DNA from: Pseudomonas sessilinigenes | GTDB taxonomy: Bacteria; Pseudomonadota; Gammaproteobacteria; Pseudomonadales; Pseudomonadaceae | Reading direction: 5' to 3' | NCBI RefSeq assembly: GCF_003850565.1 | Contig: NZ_CP027706.1 | Coordinates: 3,658,001-3,722,000 of the forward strand | DNA length: 64,000 nucleotides | In this document: positions 33,689-43,487 of the stretch, piece after piece | Layout: every line of letters begins with the position of its first letter | Numbering within the stretch: position 1 is the first letter of the stretch | Program-made: the position numbers and the translations under genes | Notes under the pieces: model-generated | Seen by the model: the letters and a program-made list of their open reading frames with translations, nothing else | What the model was told of the DNA's origin: nothing | Database searches by the model: none

Positions 33689-35521
33689 ATGTGTGGAATT
33701 GTTGGCGCCGTTGCTGAACGCAATATCACCGCCATTTTGCTGGAAGGTCTCAAGCGCCTCGAATACCGCGGCTACGACAGCGCAGGCGTGGCGGTTTTCA
33801 CCAATAGCGGCAAGCTCGAGCGCATGCGCCGTCCGGGCAAGGTCGCCGAGCTGGAACAAGCCCTGGCTGGCGAGCCGCTGATGGGCCGCCTGGGGATCGC
33901 CCACACCCGCTGGGCCACCCACGGCGCACCTTGCGAGCGCAATGCCCACCCGCATTTCTCCGGCGATCTGGCGGTGGTGCACAACGGCATCATCGAAAAC
34001 CACGAAGCCCTGCGCGAACAACTCAAGGCCCAGGGCTACGAGTTCACCTCGGACACCGATACCGAGGTCATCGCCCACCTGCTGAACCACAAGCTCAAGG
34101 ACCTGGGCGACCTGACCGTGGCCCTCAAGGCTACCGTCAAGGAACTGCACGGTGCCTATGGCCTTGCCGTGATCAGCGCCAGCCAGCCGGATCGCCTGGT
34201 CGCGGCCCGTAGCGGCAGCCCGCTGGTGATCGGCCTGGGCCTGGGGGAAAACTTCCTGGCCTCCGACCAGTTGGCCCTGCGCCAGGTCACCGACCGGTTC
34301 ATGTACCTGGAAGAAGGCGATATCGCCGAGATCCGCCGTGACAGCGTGCAGATCTGGGACATCGACGGCAAGGCCGTGGAGCGCGAGGCGGTGCAGTACC
34401 GCGACGGTGCCGAAGCGGCGGACAAGGGCGAATTCCGCCACTACATGCTCAAGGAAATCCACGAGCAGCCATCGGTGGTGCAACGCACCCTGGAAGGCCG
34501 CCTGAGCGCCAACCAGGTACTGGTCCAGGCCTTCGGCCCCCAGGCCGCCGAGTTGTTCGCCAAGGTGCGCAATGTACAGATCGTCGCCTGTGGCACCAGC
34601 TACCACGCCGGCATGGTCGCCCGTTACTGGCTGGAAGAACTGGCCGGCATTCCCTGCCAGGTGGAAGTGGCCAGTGAGTTCCGCTACCGCAAGGTGGTGG
34701 TGCAGCCCGACACCCTGTTCGTGACCATTTCCCAGTCCGGCGAGACCGCCGATACCCTGGCCGCGCTGCGCAACGCCAAAGAGTTGGGCTTCCTCGCCAG
34801 CCTGGCGATCTGCAACGTTGGCATCAGCTCCCTGGTGCGTGAATCCGACCTGACCCTGCTGACCCAGGCCGGTCGCGAGATCGGCGTAGCCTCCACCAAG
34901 GCCTTCACCACCCAATTGGTGAGCCTGCTGTTGCTGACCCTGTCCCTGGGCCAGGTACGTGGCACCCTGGCAGCCGGTGTCGAAGCCGAACTGGTGGAAG
35001 AGTTGCGGCGCCTGCCGATTCGCCTCGGTGAAGCCCTGGCCATGGACAGCGTGGTGGAGAAGACCGCCGAGCTATTCGCCGACAAACACCACACGCTGTT
35101 CCTCGGCCGTGGTGCCCAGTACCCGGTGGCGATGGAAGGCTCCCTGAAGCTCAAGGAGATTTCCTATATCCACGCCGAAGCCTATCCGGCCGGTGAGCTC
35201 AAGCACGGCCCTCTGGCCCTTGTGGATAACGACATGCCAGTGGTTACCGTGGCGCCGAACAACGAACTGCTGGAGAAGCTTAAGTCCAACCTGCAGGAAG
35301 TCCGCGCCCGTGGTGGCGAGTTGATCGTGTTCGCCGACGAGCAGTCGGGCATGACCAACGGCGAAGGCACCCATGTTATCCACATGCCGCACATCCACGA
35401 TGTTCTCTCGCCAATCCTCTACACCATCCCGTTGCAACTGCTGTCCTACTACGTGGCCGTGCTCAAGGGCACCGACGTCGACCAGCCACGCAACCTGGCC
35501 AAATCGGTGACCGTGGAGTGA
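33689..35521 (+). CDS. glmS: glutamine-fructose-6-phosphate aminotransferase (isomerizing)
   Basis: First committed step of hexosamine synthesis (610 residues). Cys2 is the N-terminal glutaminase nucleophile ([12 protein letters not shown]). The class II GATase domain is followed by two SIS isomerase domains, with the sugar-binding ACGTSYHAG and [13 protein letters not shown]. The conserved end NLAKSVTVE is the landmark for Tn7. Two DnaA boxes lie inside (35221-35229, 35376-35384) and a third begins two bases after the stop. Confidence 0.97.
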   Translation: MCGIVGAVAERNITAILLEGLKRLEYRGYDSAGVAVFTNSGKLERMRRPGKVAELEQALAGEPLMGRLGIAHTRWATHGAPCERNAHPHFSGDLAVVHNGIIENHEALREQLKAQGYEFTSDTDTEVIAHLLNHKLKDLGDLTVALKATVKELHGAYGLAVISASQPDRLVAARSGSPLVIGLGLGENFLASDQLALRQVTDRFMYLEEGDIAEIRRDSVQIWDIDGKAVEREAVQYRDGAEAADKGEFRHYMLKEIHEQPSVVQRTLEGRLSANQVLVQAFGPQAAELFAKVRNVQIVACGTSYHAGMVARYWLEELAGIPCQVEVASEFRYRKVVVQPDTLFVTISQSGETADTLAALRNAKELGFLASLAICNVGISSLVRESDLTLLTQAGREIGVASTKAFTTQLVSLLLLTLSLGQVRGTLAAGVEAELVEELRRLPIRLGEALAMDSVVEKTAELFADKHHTLFLGRGAQYPVAMEGSLKLKEISYIHAEAYPAGELKHGPLALVDNDMPVVTVAPNNELLEKLKSNLQEVRARGGELIVFADEQSGMTNGEGTHVIHMPHIHDVLSPILYTIPLQLLSYYVAVLKGTDVDQPRNLAKSVTVE

Positions 35522-35548
35522 GTTATCCACAGTCGGGTCTCAACCGGC
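35486..35548 (+). other. attTn7 site at the 3' end of glmS (apparently unoccupied)
   Basis: Tn7 TnsD recognises the last codons of glmS and directs insertion about 25 bases beyond the stop. The conserved glmS end is intact here and the downstream sequence runs straight to the native terminator with no Tn7-like ends. The site is inferred from family knowledge and position. Confidence 0.6.
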
Positions 35549-35574
35549 TGTAGATAACGGCAACTGCCACAACC

Positions 35575-35603
35575 AAAAGGGAGCCTGTCCAGGCTCCCTT
35601 TTT
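35575..35603 (+). terminator. intrinsic terminator after glmS
   Basis: A 12-bp stem (AAAAGGGAGCCT and its complement) with loop GTCC, followed by six Ts. It ends the glmR-glmS transcription unit. Confidence 0.9.
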
Positions 35604-35825
35604 TGTCCATGCGTTTCTACTTCCCTGGGCTTTTTCGCTGAGTCCGACGGCTCCCCGTCGATACGTCCGCTCTGGACAACCCTGGCCACCTGCGTTGTCA
35701 AAAGACCTGCTTGAGTGGCGCAGGATCGACTTACGCCGGGTTTTCGAAAAAAATAAGCCACTTCACAGCAGTTGCATCCTGACCTGCACCCAGGTCGATA
35801 CTTTTATCCAGCGGATGGAAAACCA
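35604..35825. other. non-coding spacer after the glmS terminator
   Basis: I see no convincing gene between the terminator and the next small membrane protein. A 73-codon leftward frame here has no protein-like features. This is the first stretch past the Tn7 site and marks the boundary between the conserved origin block and more variable genes. Confidence 0.5.
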
Positions 35826-36146
35826 ATGAAGCTTCGCCTGATTCATGGATGGATAATCGTTCTGATCCTGGTTGTCCTGGGGTTGGGGACGCTGACGCCG
35901 GTGTTGTCCAACGGCCTGTTGCTGCTGATGGATCGAGACAACTTCATTCCGACGGAGTCCTCCATCTGGACCTTTGAACCGACCCTGATCAACCAGGGTT
36001 CTTCTGCCTATTGGCTGTACGGGGAAGATCGTCAGTACTACTTCTACTTTTCCTACGCTGAAAACCAGCCTTATAGGCTGATCGCCAAAAACAACCGGTG
36101 CCCGGGATTCCAGCGGCACGACGTGCAGACCTGGTGCGCCCCCTGA
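35826..36146 (+). CDS. hypothetical single-pass membrane protein
   Basis: A 106-residue protein I do not recognise. ATG 35826 begins MKLRLIHGWIIVLILVVLG, a signal-anchor or uncleaved signal. An exported, aromatic-rich domain follows (YWLYGEDRQYYFYFSYAEN) with two cysteines near the C terminus (NRCPGF and TWCAP) that could form a disulfide in the periplasm. An in-frame ATG at 35772 would add 18 residues before the membrane helix and is less likely. It stands alone, 70 bases before the LysR gene. Confidence 0.65.
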   Translation: MKLRLIHGWIIVLILVVLGLGTLTPVLSNGLLLLMDRDNFIPTESSIWTFEPTLINQGSSAYWLYGEDRQYYFYFSYAENQPYRLIAKNNRCPGFQRHDVQTWCAP

Positions 36147-36216
36147 CGCCATGGCTGTGGATTATGCTGCTGGCTCGTGGTGCCTGTCGGGTGGGCGCCG
36201 CCATTCGAGATAGGCC

Positions 36217-37119
36217 ATGGACAGATTTCAGGAAATGCAGGTGTTCGTCTGTGTCGCCCAAGAGCAGGGATTCGCTGCCGCGGCGCGACGCCTGAACCTG
36301 TCGGCGGCCAGTGTCACCCGGGCCGTGGCGGCCCTGGAGCAACGCATCGGTACCCAGTTGCTGGTGCGTACCACGCGCAACGTGCACCTGAGCGAAGCCG
36401 GGCAACGCTACCTGGAGGACTGCCGGCGCATTCTCGCCGAGGTCCAGGATGCCGAGGCCTCGGCTGCCGGCATCCATGCCCAGCCCCGGGGTCAACTGAG
36501 CCTGACCGCGCCGGTGCTGTTCGGCGAACTCTTCGTCACCCCGCTGCTGGTGCGCTACCTGCAACGTTATCCACAGGTCAGCGTCAACGCCCTGTTGGTG
36601 GATCGGATGGCCAACATGGTGGACGAGGGCATCGACGTGGCGGTGCGCATCGGCGAGTTGCCGGACAGCGGCCAGCACAGCATTCGCGTCGGTGAGGTAC
36701 GCCGGGTGATCTGTGCATCTCCGGCGTTCCTGGCCAACCATGGCCGGCCACAACATCCTGACGACTTGCGCCAGGCGCCGGTGATCGCTCCGTCTTCCAT
36801 TGGCCAGGCGCGCAACTGGCAGTTCAACGTCGCCGGTCGCGCCTTGAGCATCCGCCCCGAGCCGCGGTTGTTGGTGAGCGCGAGCCAGGCTGCCATCAGT
36901 GCCGCCAGCCTGGGGCTGGGCCTGACCCGGGTGCTGTCCTATCAAGTGGCCGACAAGGTCGCGGCAGGGCAGCTGGAAATCGTCCTCGAGGCCTTCGAGC
37001 AGCCACCCTTGCCCATCCATGTGGTGTACCAGGGCGGGCGCAAGGCGCCGGCGCGGGTGCGCAGCTTCGTCGATTTCGCGGTGCAGGCCCTGCGCGAGCA
37101 TCCATCGCTCAATCCTTGA
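36217..37119 (+). CDS. LysR-family transcriptional regulator
   Basis: A 300-residue regulator. The N-terminal winged HTH is MDRFQEMQVFVCVAQEQGFA followed by AAARRLNLSAASVTRAVAAL, and the C-terminal substrate-binding domain has LSLTAPVLFGELFV and EGIDVAVRIGELPDS. The DFAVQAL ending is typical of the CrgA-like LysR subgroup, which often governs oxidoreductases. It points the same way as the GST and oxidoreductase genes 126 bases downstream and probably controls them. A DnaA box lies at 36567-36575. Confidence 0.92.
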   Translation: MDRFQEMQVFVCVAQEQGFAAAARRLNLSAASVTRAVAALEQRIGTQLLVRTTRNVHLSEAGQRYLEDCRRILAEVQDAEASAAGIHAQPRGQLSLTAPVLFGELFVTPLLVRYLQRYPQVSVNALLVDRMANMVDEGIDVAVRIGELPDSGQHSIRVGEVRRVICASPAFLANHGRPQHPDDLRQAPVIAPSSIGQARNWQFNVAGRALSIRPEPRLLVSASQAAISAASLGLGLTRVLSYQVADKVAAGQLEIVLEAFEQPPLPIHVVYQGGRKAPARVRSFVDFAVQALREHPSLNP

Positions 37120-37128
37120 GCAAGATTG

Positions 37129-37143
37129 TTTCACCCAATGAAA
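37129..37143. promoter_or_regulatory. candidate LysR operator (T-N11-A type)
   Basis: Inverted repeat TTTCA-CCCAA-TGAAA sits just after the LysR stop and 100 bases before the GST gene. Its length and form match the LysR T-N11-A box. Confidence 0.5.
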
Positions 37144-37245
37144 TGATGGTTTGTGCTTTCTGGTGATTCTGTTGTTTTTGCCCTGGCAGGAAGATAGCCC
37201 CTCCAGCGCGGCGCTTCGACCGTGCACCTGCCCGTGGAGTCGTCC

Positions 37246-37875
37246 ATGTCCCAGCCCGCCATCAAGTTCTACAACTTTCCCCGCTCCGGCCATGCGCACC
37301 GCGTCGAGTTGATGCTGTCCCTGTTGGAATTGCCGGTCGAAACCATTTTCGTCGACCTGGCCAAGGGCGCCCACAAGCAGCCCGAGTTCCTGGCCCTCAA
37401 CGCCTTTGGCCAGGTGCCGGTCATTGACGACCAGGGCGTGGTGATCGCTGACTCCAACGCAATCCTGGTGTACCTGGCGCAGCGTTATGGCAACGGCCGC
37501 TGGTTGCCCACCGATCCAGTGGGAGCGGCGCAGGTGCAGCGCTGGCTGTCGGTGGCCGCGGGGCCGATCGCCTTCGGACCGGCGGCGGCACGCTTGATCA
37601 CCGTATTCGGCGCAACCTTCAACCCCGAGGAAGTCATCGCCCGCGCCCATGTCCTGCTCAAGGTCATGGACCAGGAACTGGCCGCCCGGCCGTTCCTGGT
37701 CGGCCAGCAGGCGACCATCGCCGATGTCGCCGGCTACAGCTACATCGCCCACGCGCCGGAGGGCAACGTGTCGCTGGCCGACTACCCCCACGTGCGTGCC
37801 TGGCTGGCGCGCATCGAAGCCCTGCCGGGTTTCGTCGCCATGCCATCCACGGCAGCGGGCCTGAAAAGCGCCTGA
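37246..37875 (+). CDS. glutathione S-transferase family protein
   Basis: A 209-residue cytosolic GST. The N-terminal thioredoxin fold has [17 protein letters not shown] (a Ser/Arg site similar to beta/theta-type enzymes) and the cis-proline loop [20 protein letters not shown]. The all-helical C-terminal domain contains [25 protein letters not shown] 37246 gives the conserved start; eight extra codons upstream are unsupported. It lies 21 bases from the flavo-iron-sulfur oxidoreductase, so both may act on the same electrophilic or aromatic compound. The substrate is unknown. Confidence 0.9.
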   Translation: MSQPAIKFYNFPRSGHAHRVELMLSLLELPVETIFVDLAKGAHKQPEFLALNAFGQVPVIDDQGVVIADSNAILVYLAQRYGNGRWLPTDPVGAAQVQRWLSVAAGPIAFGPAAARLITVFGATFNPEEVIARAHVLLKVMDQELAARPFLVGQQATIADVAGYSYIAHAPEGNVSLADYPHVRAWLARIEALPGFVAMPSTAAGLKSA

Positions 37876-37896
37876 GGCGCCCCGAGGGAGGTTTCC

Positions 37897-39939
37897 ATGA
37901 GCACCCAGTCGCCCTGGCACGCCGGTGAACGGCAGTTGCAGGCCCAGGCCGGGGTGGCCGAGCGCATGGAAGCCTTCGGGGCCAAGGTCATCCGCCAGGC
38001 CATGCCCGACCAGCATCGGCAGTTCTATCAACAGCTGCCGTTCATCCTGGTGGGCGCGGTGGATGCCGATGGCAGCCCTTGGGCGAGCATTCTCGAAGGG
38101 CCGCCCGGTTTTGCCCGCGCCCCGCAGGATACCCGGCTGCGCCTGGACAGCCTGCCGGCCAGCGATGACCCGTTGCAGTTGCACGAGGGCGCGGCGCTGG
38201 GCCTGTTGGGGATCGAGCTGCACACCCGGCGGCGTAACCGTCTCAATGGACAGATCGCCACCCTCGACGCCCAGGGGTTCGAGGTGAGGGTGCAGCAGTC
38301 CTTCGGCAACTGCCCGCAGTACATCCAGCTGCGCGAGCTGCAACAGGTGCCGCTGGACGATCCAGCCAGCCGCCCGGCCCAGCATCACCAGGGCCTGGAC
38401 GATGGCGCGCGGGCGCTGATCGCTGCCGCCGACACCTTCTTCGTCGCCAGCTACGTGGACCTGGAGGGCCAGCGTTCGGTGGATGTTTCCCACCGTGGCG
38501 GCCAGGCCGGTTTCGTCCGGGTCGAGGGCGATTGCCTGACCATCCCGGATTTCGCCGGCAACCTGCATTTCAACACCCTGGGCAACCTGCTGCTCAACCC
38601 TCGGGCCGGCTTGTTGTTCATCGATTTCCACAGCGGCGAGCTGCTGCAGCTCACCGGCTCCACCCAGATCATCCTCGACGGTCCACTGGTCGGCGCCTTC
38701 CAGGGGGCCGAGCGGCTGTGGCGGGTCCAGGTGGAGCGCATGGTGCGGCGTCCGGCGGCCTTGTCCCTGCGTGGGCCGTTGCGCGGTGTGTCCCCCAACA
38801 GCCTGCTGACCGGCTCCTGGCTCCAGGCCGAGGCGCGCCTGCGGGCCCAGGCCCTGGGCAAGCAATGGCGGCCGCTGCGGGTGGTGCGGATCGAGGATGA
38901 AAGCCACAGCATCCGTTCGTTCTATCTGGAACCTGCGGACGGAGCCGGCCTGCCGCCTTTCCTGCCCGGCCAGCACCTGCCTTTGCGGATCGGGCTCGAC
39001 CCGCAGCCGCTGATCCGCACCTACAGCCTGTCCAGCGCCCCGTCCGATGGATTCCTGCGCATCAGCGTCAAGCGCGAAGGGCGGGTGTCCAGCTACCTGC
39101 ACGATGGGGTCGAGGTGGGCGACCTGCTGCATGCCAGGGCGCCTCAGGGACAGTTCAGCATCGAGCCCCAAGGGTTGCGACCGCTGGTACTGCTGGCGGC
39201 CGGGGTGGGCATCACGCCCTTGCTGTCGATGCTGCGCGAGGTGGTCTACCAAGGCCTGCGTACCCGGCGCATGCGCCCCACCTGGTTGTTCCTGGGCTCG
39301 CGTACTCTTGCCGAACAGCCCTTTGCCGAGGAGCTGCGAACCCTCGGTGAGCAAGCCGGGGAGGCGCTGCAGGTACTGCGCCTGCTTAGCCAGCCCGAGG
39401 CGACGGCACAGCCGGGCGTGACCTTTGATCGGCAGGGGCGGATCGACACCCGGCTGGTGCTGGAGCATCTGCAACTGGATGACTACGACGCCGTGGATTT
39501 CGTGCTGTGTGGTCCCGGTGCCTTCACCCAGGCGTTGTACGACCAGTTGCGGGACCTGGATATCGACGATCGACAGATCCATGCCGAGACGTTCGGTCCC
39601 TCGACCCTGCAACGTCGGGCCGACCCAGAGGCGCCAGGATTGCCCCAGCCGCCAGCGGCGACTGAAGCGGTACCGGTGCGTTTCCAGCACTCGGGCCTGG
39701 TGCACGACTGGCAACCTGGCAGCGGCAGCCTGCTGCAACTGGCGGAACGCGCCGGCCTGCACCCGGAATTCAGTTGCCGGGGTGGTTCCTGTGGCACCTG
39801 CCAGACTCGCCTGCTCAGTGGCCAGGTCAATTATCCACAGCCTCCGGCGCAGGTGCCGGAAGCCGGACAGGTGCTGATCTGCTGCGCGGTTCCCGCTGTT
39901 GTGGATAACTTATCTTCACCCCTGGTGCTGGACCTGTAG
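37897..39939 (+). CDS. three-domain oxidoreductase: PNPOx-like, ferredoxin reductase, 2Fe-2S
   Basis: A 680-residue fusion. The first about 330 residues are a pyridoxamine-phosphate-oxidase-like flavin domain (FILVGAVDADGSPWASILEGPPGF-type start; NLLLNPRAGLLFIDF). A ferredoxin-NADP reductase module follows, with FAD motif LIRTYSLSSAP and NAD(P) motif LLAAGVGITPLLSML. The C-terminal plant-type 2Fe-2S domain has cysteines 627, 632 and 635 (CRGGSCGTC) and a fourth in LICCAVP. It probably passes electrons from NAD(P)H to an unknown small-molecule acceptor. Two DnaA boxes lie near its 3' end (39831-39839, 39900-39908). Confidence 0.88.
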   Translation: MSTQSPWHAGERQLQAQAGVAERMEAFGAKVIRQAMPDQHRQFYQQLPFILVGAVDADGSPWASILEGPPGFARAPQDTRLRLDSLPASDDPLQLHEGAALGLLGIELHTRRRNRLNGQIATLDAQGFEVRVQQSFGNCPQYIQLRELQQVPLDDPASRPAQHHQGLDDGARALIAAADTFFVASYVDLEGQRSVDVSHRGGQAGFVRVEGDCLTIPDFAGNLHFNTLGNLLLNPRAGLLFIDFHSGELLQLTGSTQIILDGPLVGAFQGAERLWRVQVERMVRRPAALSLRGPLRGVSPNSLLTGSWLQAEARLRAQALGKQWRPLRVVRIEDESHSIRSFYLEPADGAGLPPFLPGQHLPLRIGLDPQPLIRTYSLSSAPSDGFLRISVKREGRVSSYLHDGVEVGDLLHARAPQGQFSIEPQGLRPLVLLAAGVGITPLLSMLREVVYQGLRTRRMRPTWLFLGSRTLAEQPFAEELRTLGEQAGEALQVLRLLSQPEATAQPGVTFDRQGRIDTRLVLEHLQLDDYDAVDFVLCGPGAFTQALYDQLRDLDIDDRQIHAETFGPSTLQRRADPEAPGLPQPPAATEAVPVRFQHSGLVHDWQPGSGSLLQLAERAGLHPEFSCRGGSCGTCQTRLLSGQVNYPQPPAQVPEAGQVLICCAVPAVVDNLSSPLVLDL

Positions 39940-40010
39940 AGCGAAGAAAAAATCCTCCCCAACGATTGCCGCCAACCCGCCCCCTGCGTAGGCTGACGCG
40001 AATTTTGTCG

Positions 40011-40028
40011 CCGCTGCCGCAGGCTGCG
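40011..40028. repeat. REP element (single)
   Basis: CCGCTGCCGCAGGCTGCG in the 159-base gap before the DUF3142 gene. The same sequence recurs in the inverted pair at 43488-43549, so it is a dispersed REP of the type common in P. protegens-like genomes. Confidence 0.7.
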
Positions 40029-40098
40029 GGTAGTGGTTGCCGGCCTATCGACCCGGTGATGTTCCAGGGTTTTCAGCGTTAAAGGGAATCAACGATCC

Positions 40099-41301
40099 AT
40101 GCTCCCCCGGGTTCTGCTCCGTCTCTGCGCCGTATTCCTTTGCGGGCTATTGCTCAGCGCCTGCCGCCAGGAGCAGGCGCCCGCGCTAGATCAGCAGCTG
40201 TACATCTGGCAACGGCAGTGGACCCCGGCCCACGCTGCAGCCCTGGCAGGGTCCCGGGCAGACTTTTCCACAGTCCGGGTACTGGCCTTGCAGGCTTTTC
40301 CACAGGCTGGCTGGAGCCGGGCGCGGATCGATGCCGATGTGCTGCGCCAGGATGGTCGGCGGCTGATCGCGGTGGTTCGCCTCGATGGGCAATTGCCCTC
40401 TCTGAATCAGGACGAGATTCTCTCCCAGGTGCAGCAACTGTTGGCCGATTGGCAAGGGCAGGGCCTGGTCCTGGCCGGCCTGGAGATCGATCACGATGCC
40501 GCCACCGCGCGGCTGCCGGGTTATGCCGCGTTGCTGGCGCGGTTGCGAGCCCAGTTGCCGGCCTCTCTGGGGCTGAGCATCACCGCGCTTCCGGCCTGGC
40601 TTGGCAGCTCTGAACTGCCGAGGCTGTTGGCCCAGGTCGATAGCAGCGTGCTCCAGGTGCATGCGGTGAGCGACCCGCGCAAGGGCCTGTTCGACCCCGG
40701 GCAAGCCGAACAATGGGCCCGACGCTGGGCGCAGGTCACCGACAAACCCTTCTACCTGGCCGTGCCCGCCTATGGCGTGGCCCTGCTGGCTGCCGGCGAG
40801 GGCGGGCCGCTGGTGGAGAGCGAGGCGCCCATCGCCCAGCGCGGCGAACGTCGCGAACTGATGGCCGATCCCGAACAACTGAGCCTGTTGGCCAAGACCC
40901 TGCGCAACGACCCGCCAGCGCACCTGGCCGGCTTGATCTGGTTTCGCCTGCCGCTCAAGGGCGATGTCCGGGCCTGGAGCCTGGATACCCTCAAGGCGGT
41001 GGCCCGGGGCGAGGTCCTGAGCAGTCAGTTGAGCATCGGCCTGAGTGAGCAGGATGGCCTGTTCGACATTCGCCTGGACAATCCGGGCAACCTCGATCGT
41101 CCCCTGCCTGAACAACTGTCCCTGGCCGTTGCCCAATGCGACGGATTCGATGGGTTGGGTGGCTATGCCGCCCAACTTCGCGACGGCCAGCTGTTACTGA
41201 CCCGCCAGCAGACCGGCCGCCTGGCGGCGGGTGGCACCCGGGCCGTGGGTTGGGCCCGCTGTACAAAAATTGACCAAGGAGCTGTGCATGTTCGTCCCTA
41301 G
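40099..41301 (+). CDS. DUF3142 lipoprotein
   Basis: Predicted lipoprotein of 400 residues. The signal peptide ends in the lipobox LLSAC (Cys about residue 22), then RQEQAPALDQQLYIWQRQW. The DUF3142 core resembles a TIM-barrel glycoside-hydrolase-like fold, with acidic residues in LAGLEIDHDAATARL and later DKPFYLAVPAYGVALL and GLIWFRLPLKGDVRAWS. I know of no biochemical function. Its last 14 bases overlap the next gene, so the pair is translationally coupled and probably works together at the cell surface. Confidence 0.85.
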   Translation: MLPRVLLRLCAVFLCGLLLSACRQEQAPALDQQLYIWQRQWTPAHAAALAGSRADFSTVRVLALQAFPQAGWSRARIDADVLRQDGRRLIAVVRLDGQLPSLNQDEILSQVQQLLADWQGQGLVLAGLEIDHDAATARLPGYAALLARLRAQLPASLGLSITALPAWLGSSELPRLLAQVDSSVLQVHAVSDPRKGLFDPGQAEQWARRWAQVTDKPFYLAVPAYGVALLAAGEGGPLVESEAPIAQRGERRELMADPEQLSLLAKTLRNDPPAHLAGLIWFRLPLKGDVRAWSLDTLKAVARGEVLSSQLSIGLSEQDGLFDIRLDNPGNLDRPLPEQLSLAVAQCDGFDGLGGYAAQLRDGQLLLTRQQTGRLAAGGTRAVGWARCTKIDQGAVHVRP

Positions 41302-43417
41302 ATCCCGCCACCTGTTGTGCTTGAGTCTGTTCCTGCCCCTGGCTCCGGCCCTGGCGTGCGGGCCGACTTTCCCCATGCGCCTGCTGGGGGACCGCCCGCA
41401 AACCCTGGCCGAACTGCCCGAAGGCAGCTTCAAGTTCGAAGTCAGCCGCCTAGGCCAGGCCATTACCGGGCTCAAGCCGGTGGCCAAGGACGCCTTCAAC
41501 TCCGACTACAGCCTGCCCGAGAGCTACGAGGTGCAGCAGCGCAACTGGGCGGAACGACAGGGACTGGACGAAGCACAGCGGACCCTGGTCAGCCAGTTGC
41601 GCCAGCTCGACGACGGACGCGTCGCCGAGCAGCAGGGCGCCAGCTTGCCGCTCGAGATTCGTCTCTATACCGCCGGGGCGGTGGCTTTCAATGCCGGGGA
41701 CAGCCAACTGGCATCGGAGTATTTCCGCAAGGTGCTGCAACTGCCTGCCCAGCAGCGGGCGCTGCGCAGTACCTGGGCTGCCTATTCCCTGGGGCGGGCC
41801 TTGAGATCCATCCATGAAGAAGCCAACGAACTGGACGAACAAGGCCGGCACGAAACCTTGCAGGCAGCGCGCCAGGCGTTTATCCAAGCCCGGCAATTGA
41901 GCATCGACGGCTTCAGCGACCCGCTGGAACTGGGCATCGCCAGCCTGGGCGAAGAGGCTCGCATCCTCAAGGACCAGGGTGACTGGAGCCAGGCCATAGA
42001 TCTGTATGCCAGCCAGAGCCTGCAGGGCTCGGAGGTCGGCTACAGCTCCCTGAAACAAGTGGTGAACGAGCTGGGCAGCCTGCCGGACGAGCAGTTGCTG
42101 GAGCAGCTCAAGAAGCCTGCGGTGGCGCGCCTGCTCACCGCTTCGCTGGTGTCTCACCAGGGCTGGTCCTTTGGCGAAAAGCCGGACTCCGAACGCAACC
42201 TGATCAAGCTCTTGAGCCAGGGCACCGCCGGCAGTTTCGACAATGCCGACCGGCTGGCGGCGCTGAATTACCAGAATGGCGATTTCGCCACCACCAAGCT
42301 CTTGCTCGAGCACGCCGGCGATGGCGGCCTGGCCTGGTGGCTGCGGGCCAAGATGGCCGTGCGCGACGGCGACAAGGTGGCCGCTGCGGCCGCCTACGCC
42401 AAGGCCTCCGCGGCCTTTCCCCGGGATGAGAACTGGGGCTTTCGCGGCGATTACGATGGCAACTATGAAGACCTCAAGCCGGGCTGCCGGGTAGAAGGCG
42501 AAAGCGCGGTGCTGGCCCTGGAGCGTGGCGACTACGTGCAGGCGTTCGAGTTGCTCTACCGCAGTGGCGAGATCTACTGGCACGACACGGCGACCGTGGC
42601 GGAGCGGGTGCTGACCGTGGATGAACTCAAGCGCTTCGTCGATGCCCAGGTCCCGGCGCCGCCACCGACGCCCAAGCAGGCAGACGACTACTACGAGCAT
42701 TTGCCGATCGCCGCGCAGCTGCGCGAGCTGCTGGGACGGCGCCTGCTGCGTGAGGGCCGTTACCAGGAAGGCTGGGGCTATTTCGACAGTCCCGAGCGCC
42801 AGGCCATTGCCAAGGCCTACGGTGAGTATCGCAGCAGCGCCGAGTCGGCCTGGCTGCCCACCCGCCGTGCCGAGGCCTACTACCAGGCGGGCAAGCTGGC
42901 GCGGGCCTCGGGCATGGAGATCCTCGGCTACGAGATGGGGCCGGATTACCACAGCCTCTGGGGCAGCTATAACCTGGAGATCCCACCAGTACAGGCCGGT
43001 CCTTTCCTCAGCGCCGACGAAGTGCAGCGCCAGCAGGCCAGTACCGCCGAGCCGGATGTGCGCTACCACTATCGCTACGTGGCCGGGGAGCTGGGCAACC
43101 GTGCGGCGGATTACCTGCCACACACCAGCCAGGCCTTCGCCGCGGTGCTGTGCAAGGCCGCGCGCTGGACCCGGGGCTCCGACCTGGAGATCGACTACTA
43201 CAAGCGCTACGTGGAGCAGGGGCCGTTCGTGGAGTGGGCCGGCAATTTCGGCATGAACTGCCAGGAGCCGGACTTCGGCAGCGCCAACAAGCGCTATGTG
43301 ACCCAGTGGATCGACGCCACCCGCTCCAGCCTCGGGCAGCACAAGCTGGCCAGCGCTGGTGGCGCGGCGCTCCTGCTGCTGGGCGGCGCCTACCTGATCC
43401 GCCGCCGGAAGGCGTAG
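41288..43417 (+). CDS. large exported repeat protein with C-terminal anchor
   Basis: A 709-residue protein I cannot name. ATG 41288 starts a signal peptide (HLLCLSLFLPLAPALACG). The mature protein is helical with TPR-like pairs (ALNYQNGDFATTKLLLEHAG; WLRAKMAVRDGDKVAAAAAY) and conserved-looking patches such as YHYRYVAGELGNRAADYLP. It ends in a glycine-rich membrane helix and a basic tail (GGAALLLLGGAYLIRRRKA), like a surface-sorting or inner-membrane anchor. The start overlaps the DUF3142 lipoprotein gene by 14 bases. Confidence 0.75.
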   Translation: MFVPRSRHLLCLSLFLPLAPALACGPTFPMRLLGDRPQTLAELPEGSFKFEVSRLGQAITGLKPVAKDAFNSDYSLPESYEVQQRNWAERQGLDEAQRTLVSQLRQLDDGRVAEQQGASLPLEIRLYTAGAVAFNAGDSQLASEYFRKVLQLPAQQRALRSTWAAYSLGRALRSIHEEANELDEQGRHETLQAARQAFIQARQLSIDGFSDPLELGIASLGEEARILKDQGDWSQAIDLYASQSLQGSEVGYSSLKQVVNELGSLPDEQLLEQLKKPAVARLLTASLVSHQGWSFGEKPDSERNLIKLLSQGTAGSFDNADRLAALNYQNGDFATTKLLLEHAGDGGLAWWLRAKMAVRDGDKVAAAAAYAKASAAFPRDENWGFRGDYDGNYEDLKPGCRVEGESAVLALERGDYVQAFELLYRSGEIYWHDTATVAERVLTVDELKRFVDAQVPAPPPTPKQADDYYEHLPIAAQLRELLGRRLLREGRYQEGWGYFDSPERQAIAKAYGEYRSSAESAWLPTRRAEAYYQAGKLARASGMEILGYEMGPDYHSLWGSYNLEIPPVQAGPFLSADEVQRQQASTAEPDVRYHYRYVAGELGNRAADYLPHTSQAFAAVLCKAARWTRGSDLEIDYYKRYVEQGPFVEWAGNFGMNCQEPDFGSANKRYVTQWIDATRSSLGQHKLASAGGAALLLLGGAYLIRRRKA

Positions 43418-43487
43418 CCGCGAGGCCCGTTGCGCGATATGCCTGATGGATCGCGGTGCCTGGTTTTACGGGCGCTGCGTACCCGGT

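Noticed and set aside
35540..35761. A 73-codon minus-strand frame after glmS
   Set aside because: It reads through the glmS terminator and lacks protein-like features.
35989..39762. A 1257-codon open frame on the minus strand
   Set aside because: It lies opposite the LysR, GST and oxidoreductase genes, has low-complexity Arg/Gln/His/Gly composition and no domain. High GC content at third positions removes stops from this antisense frame.
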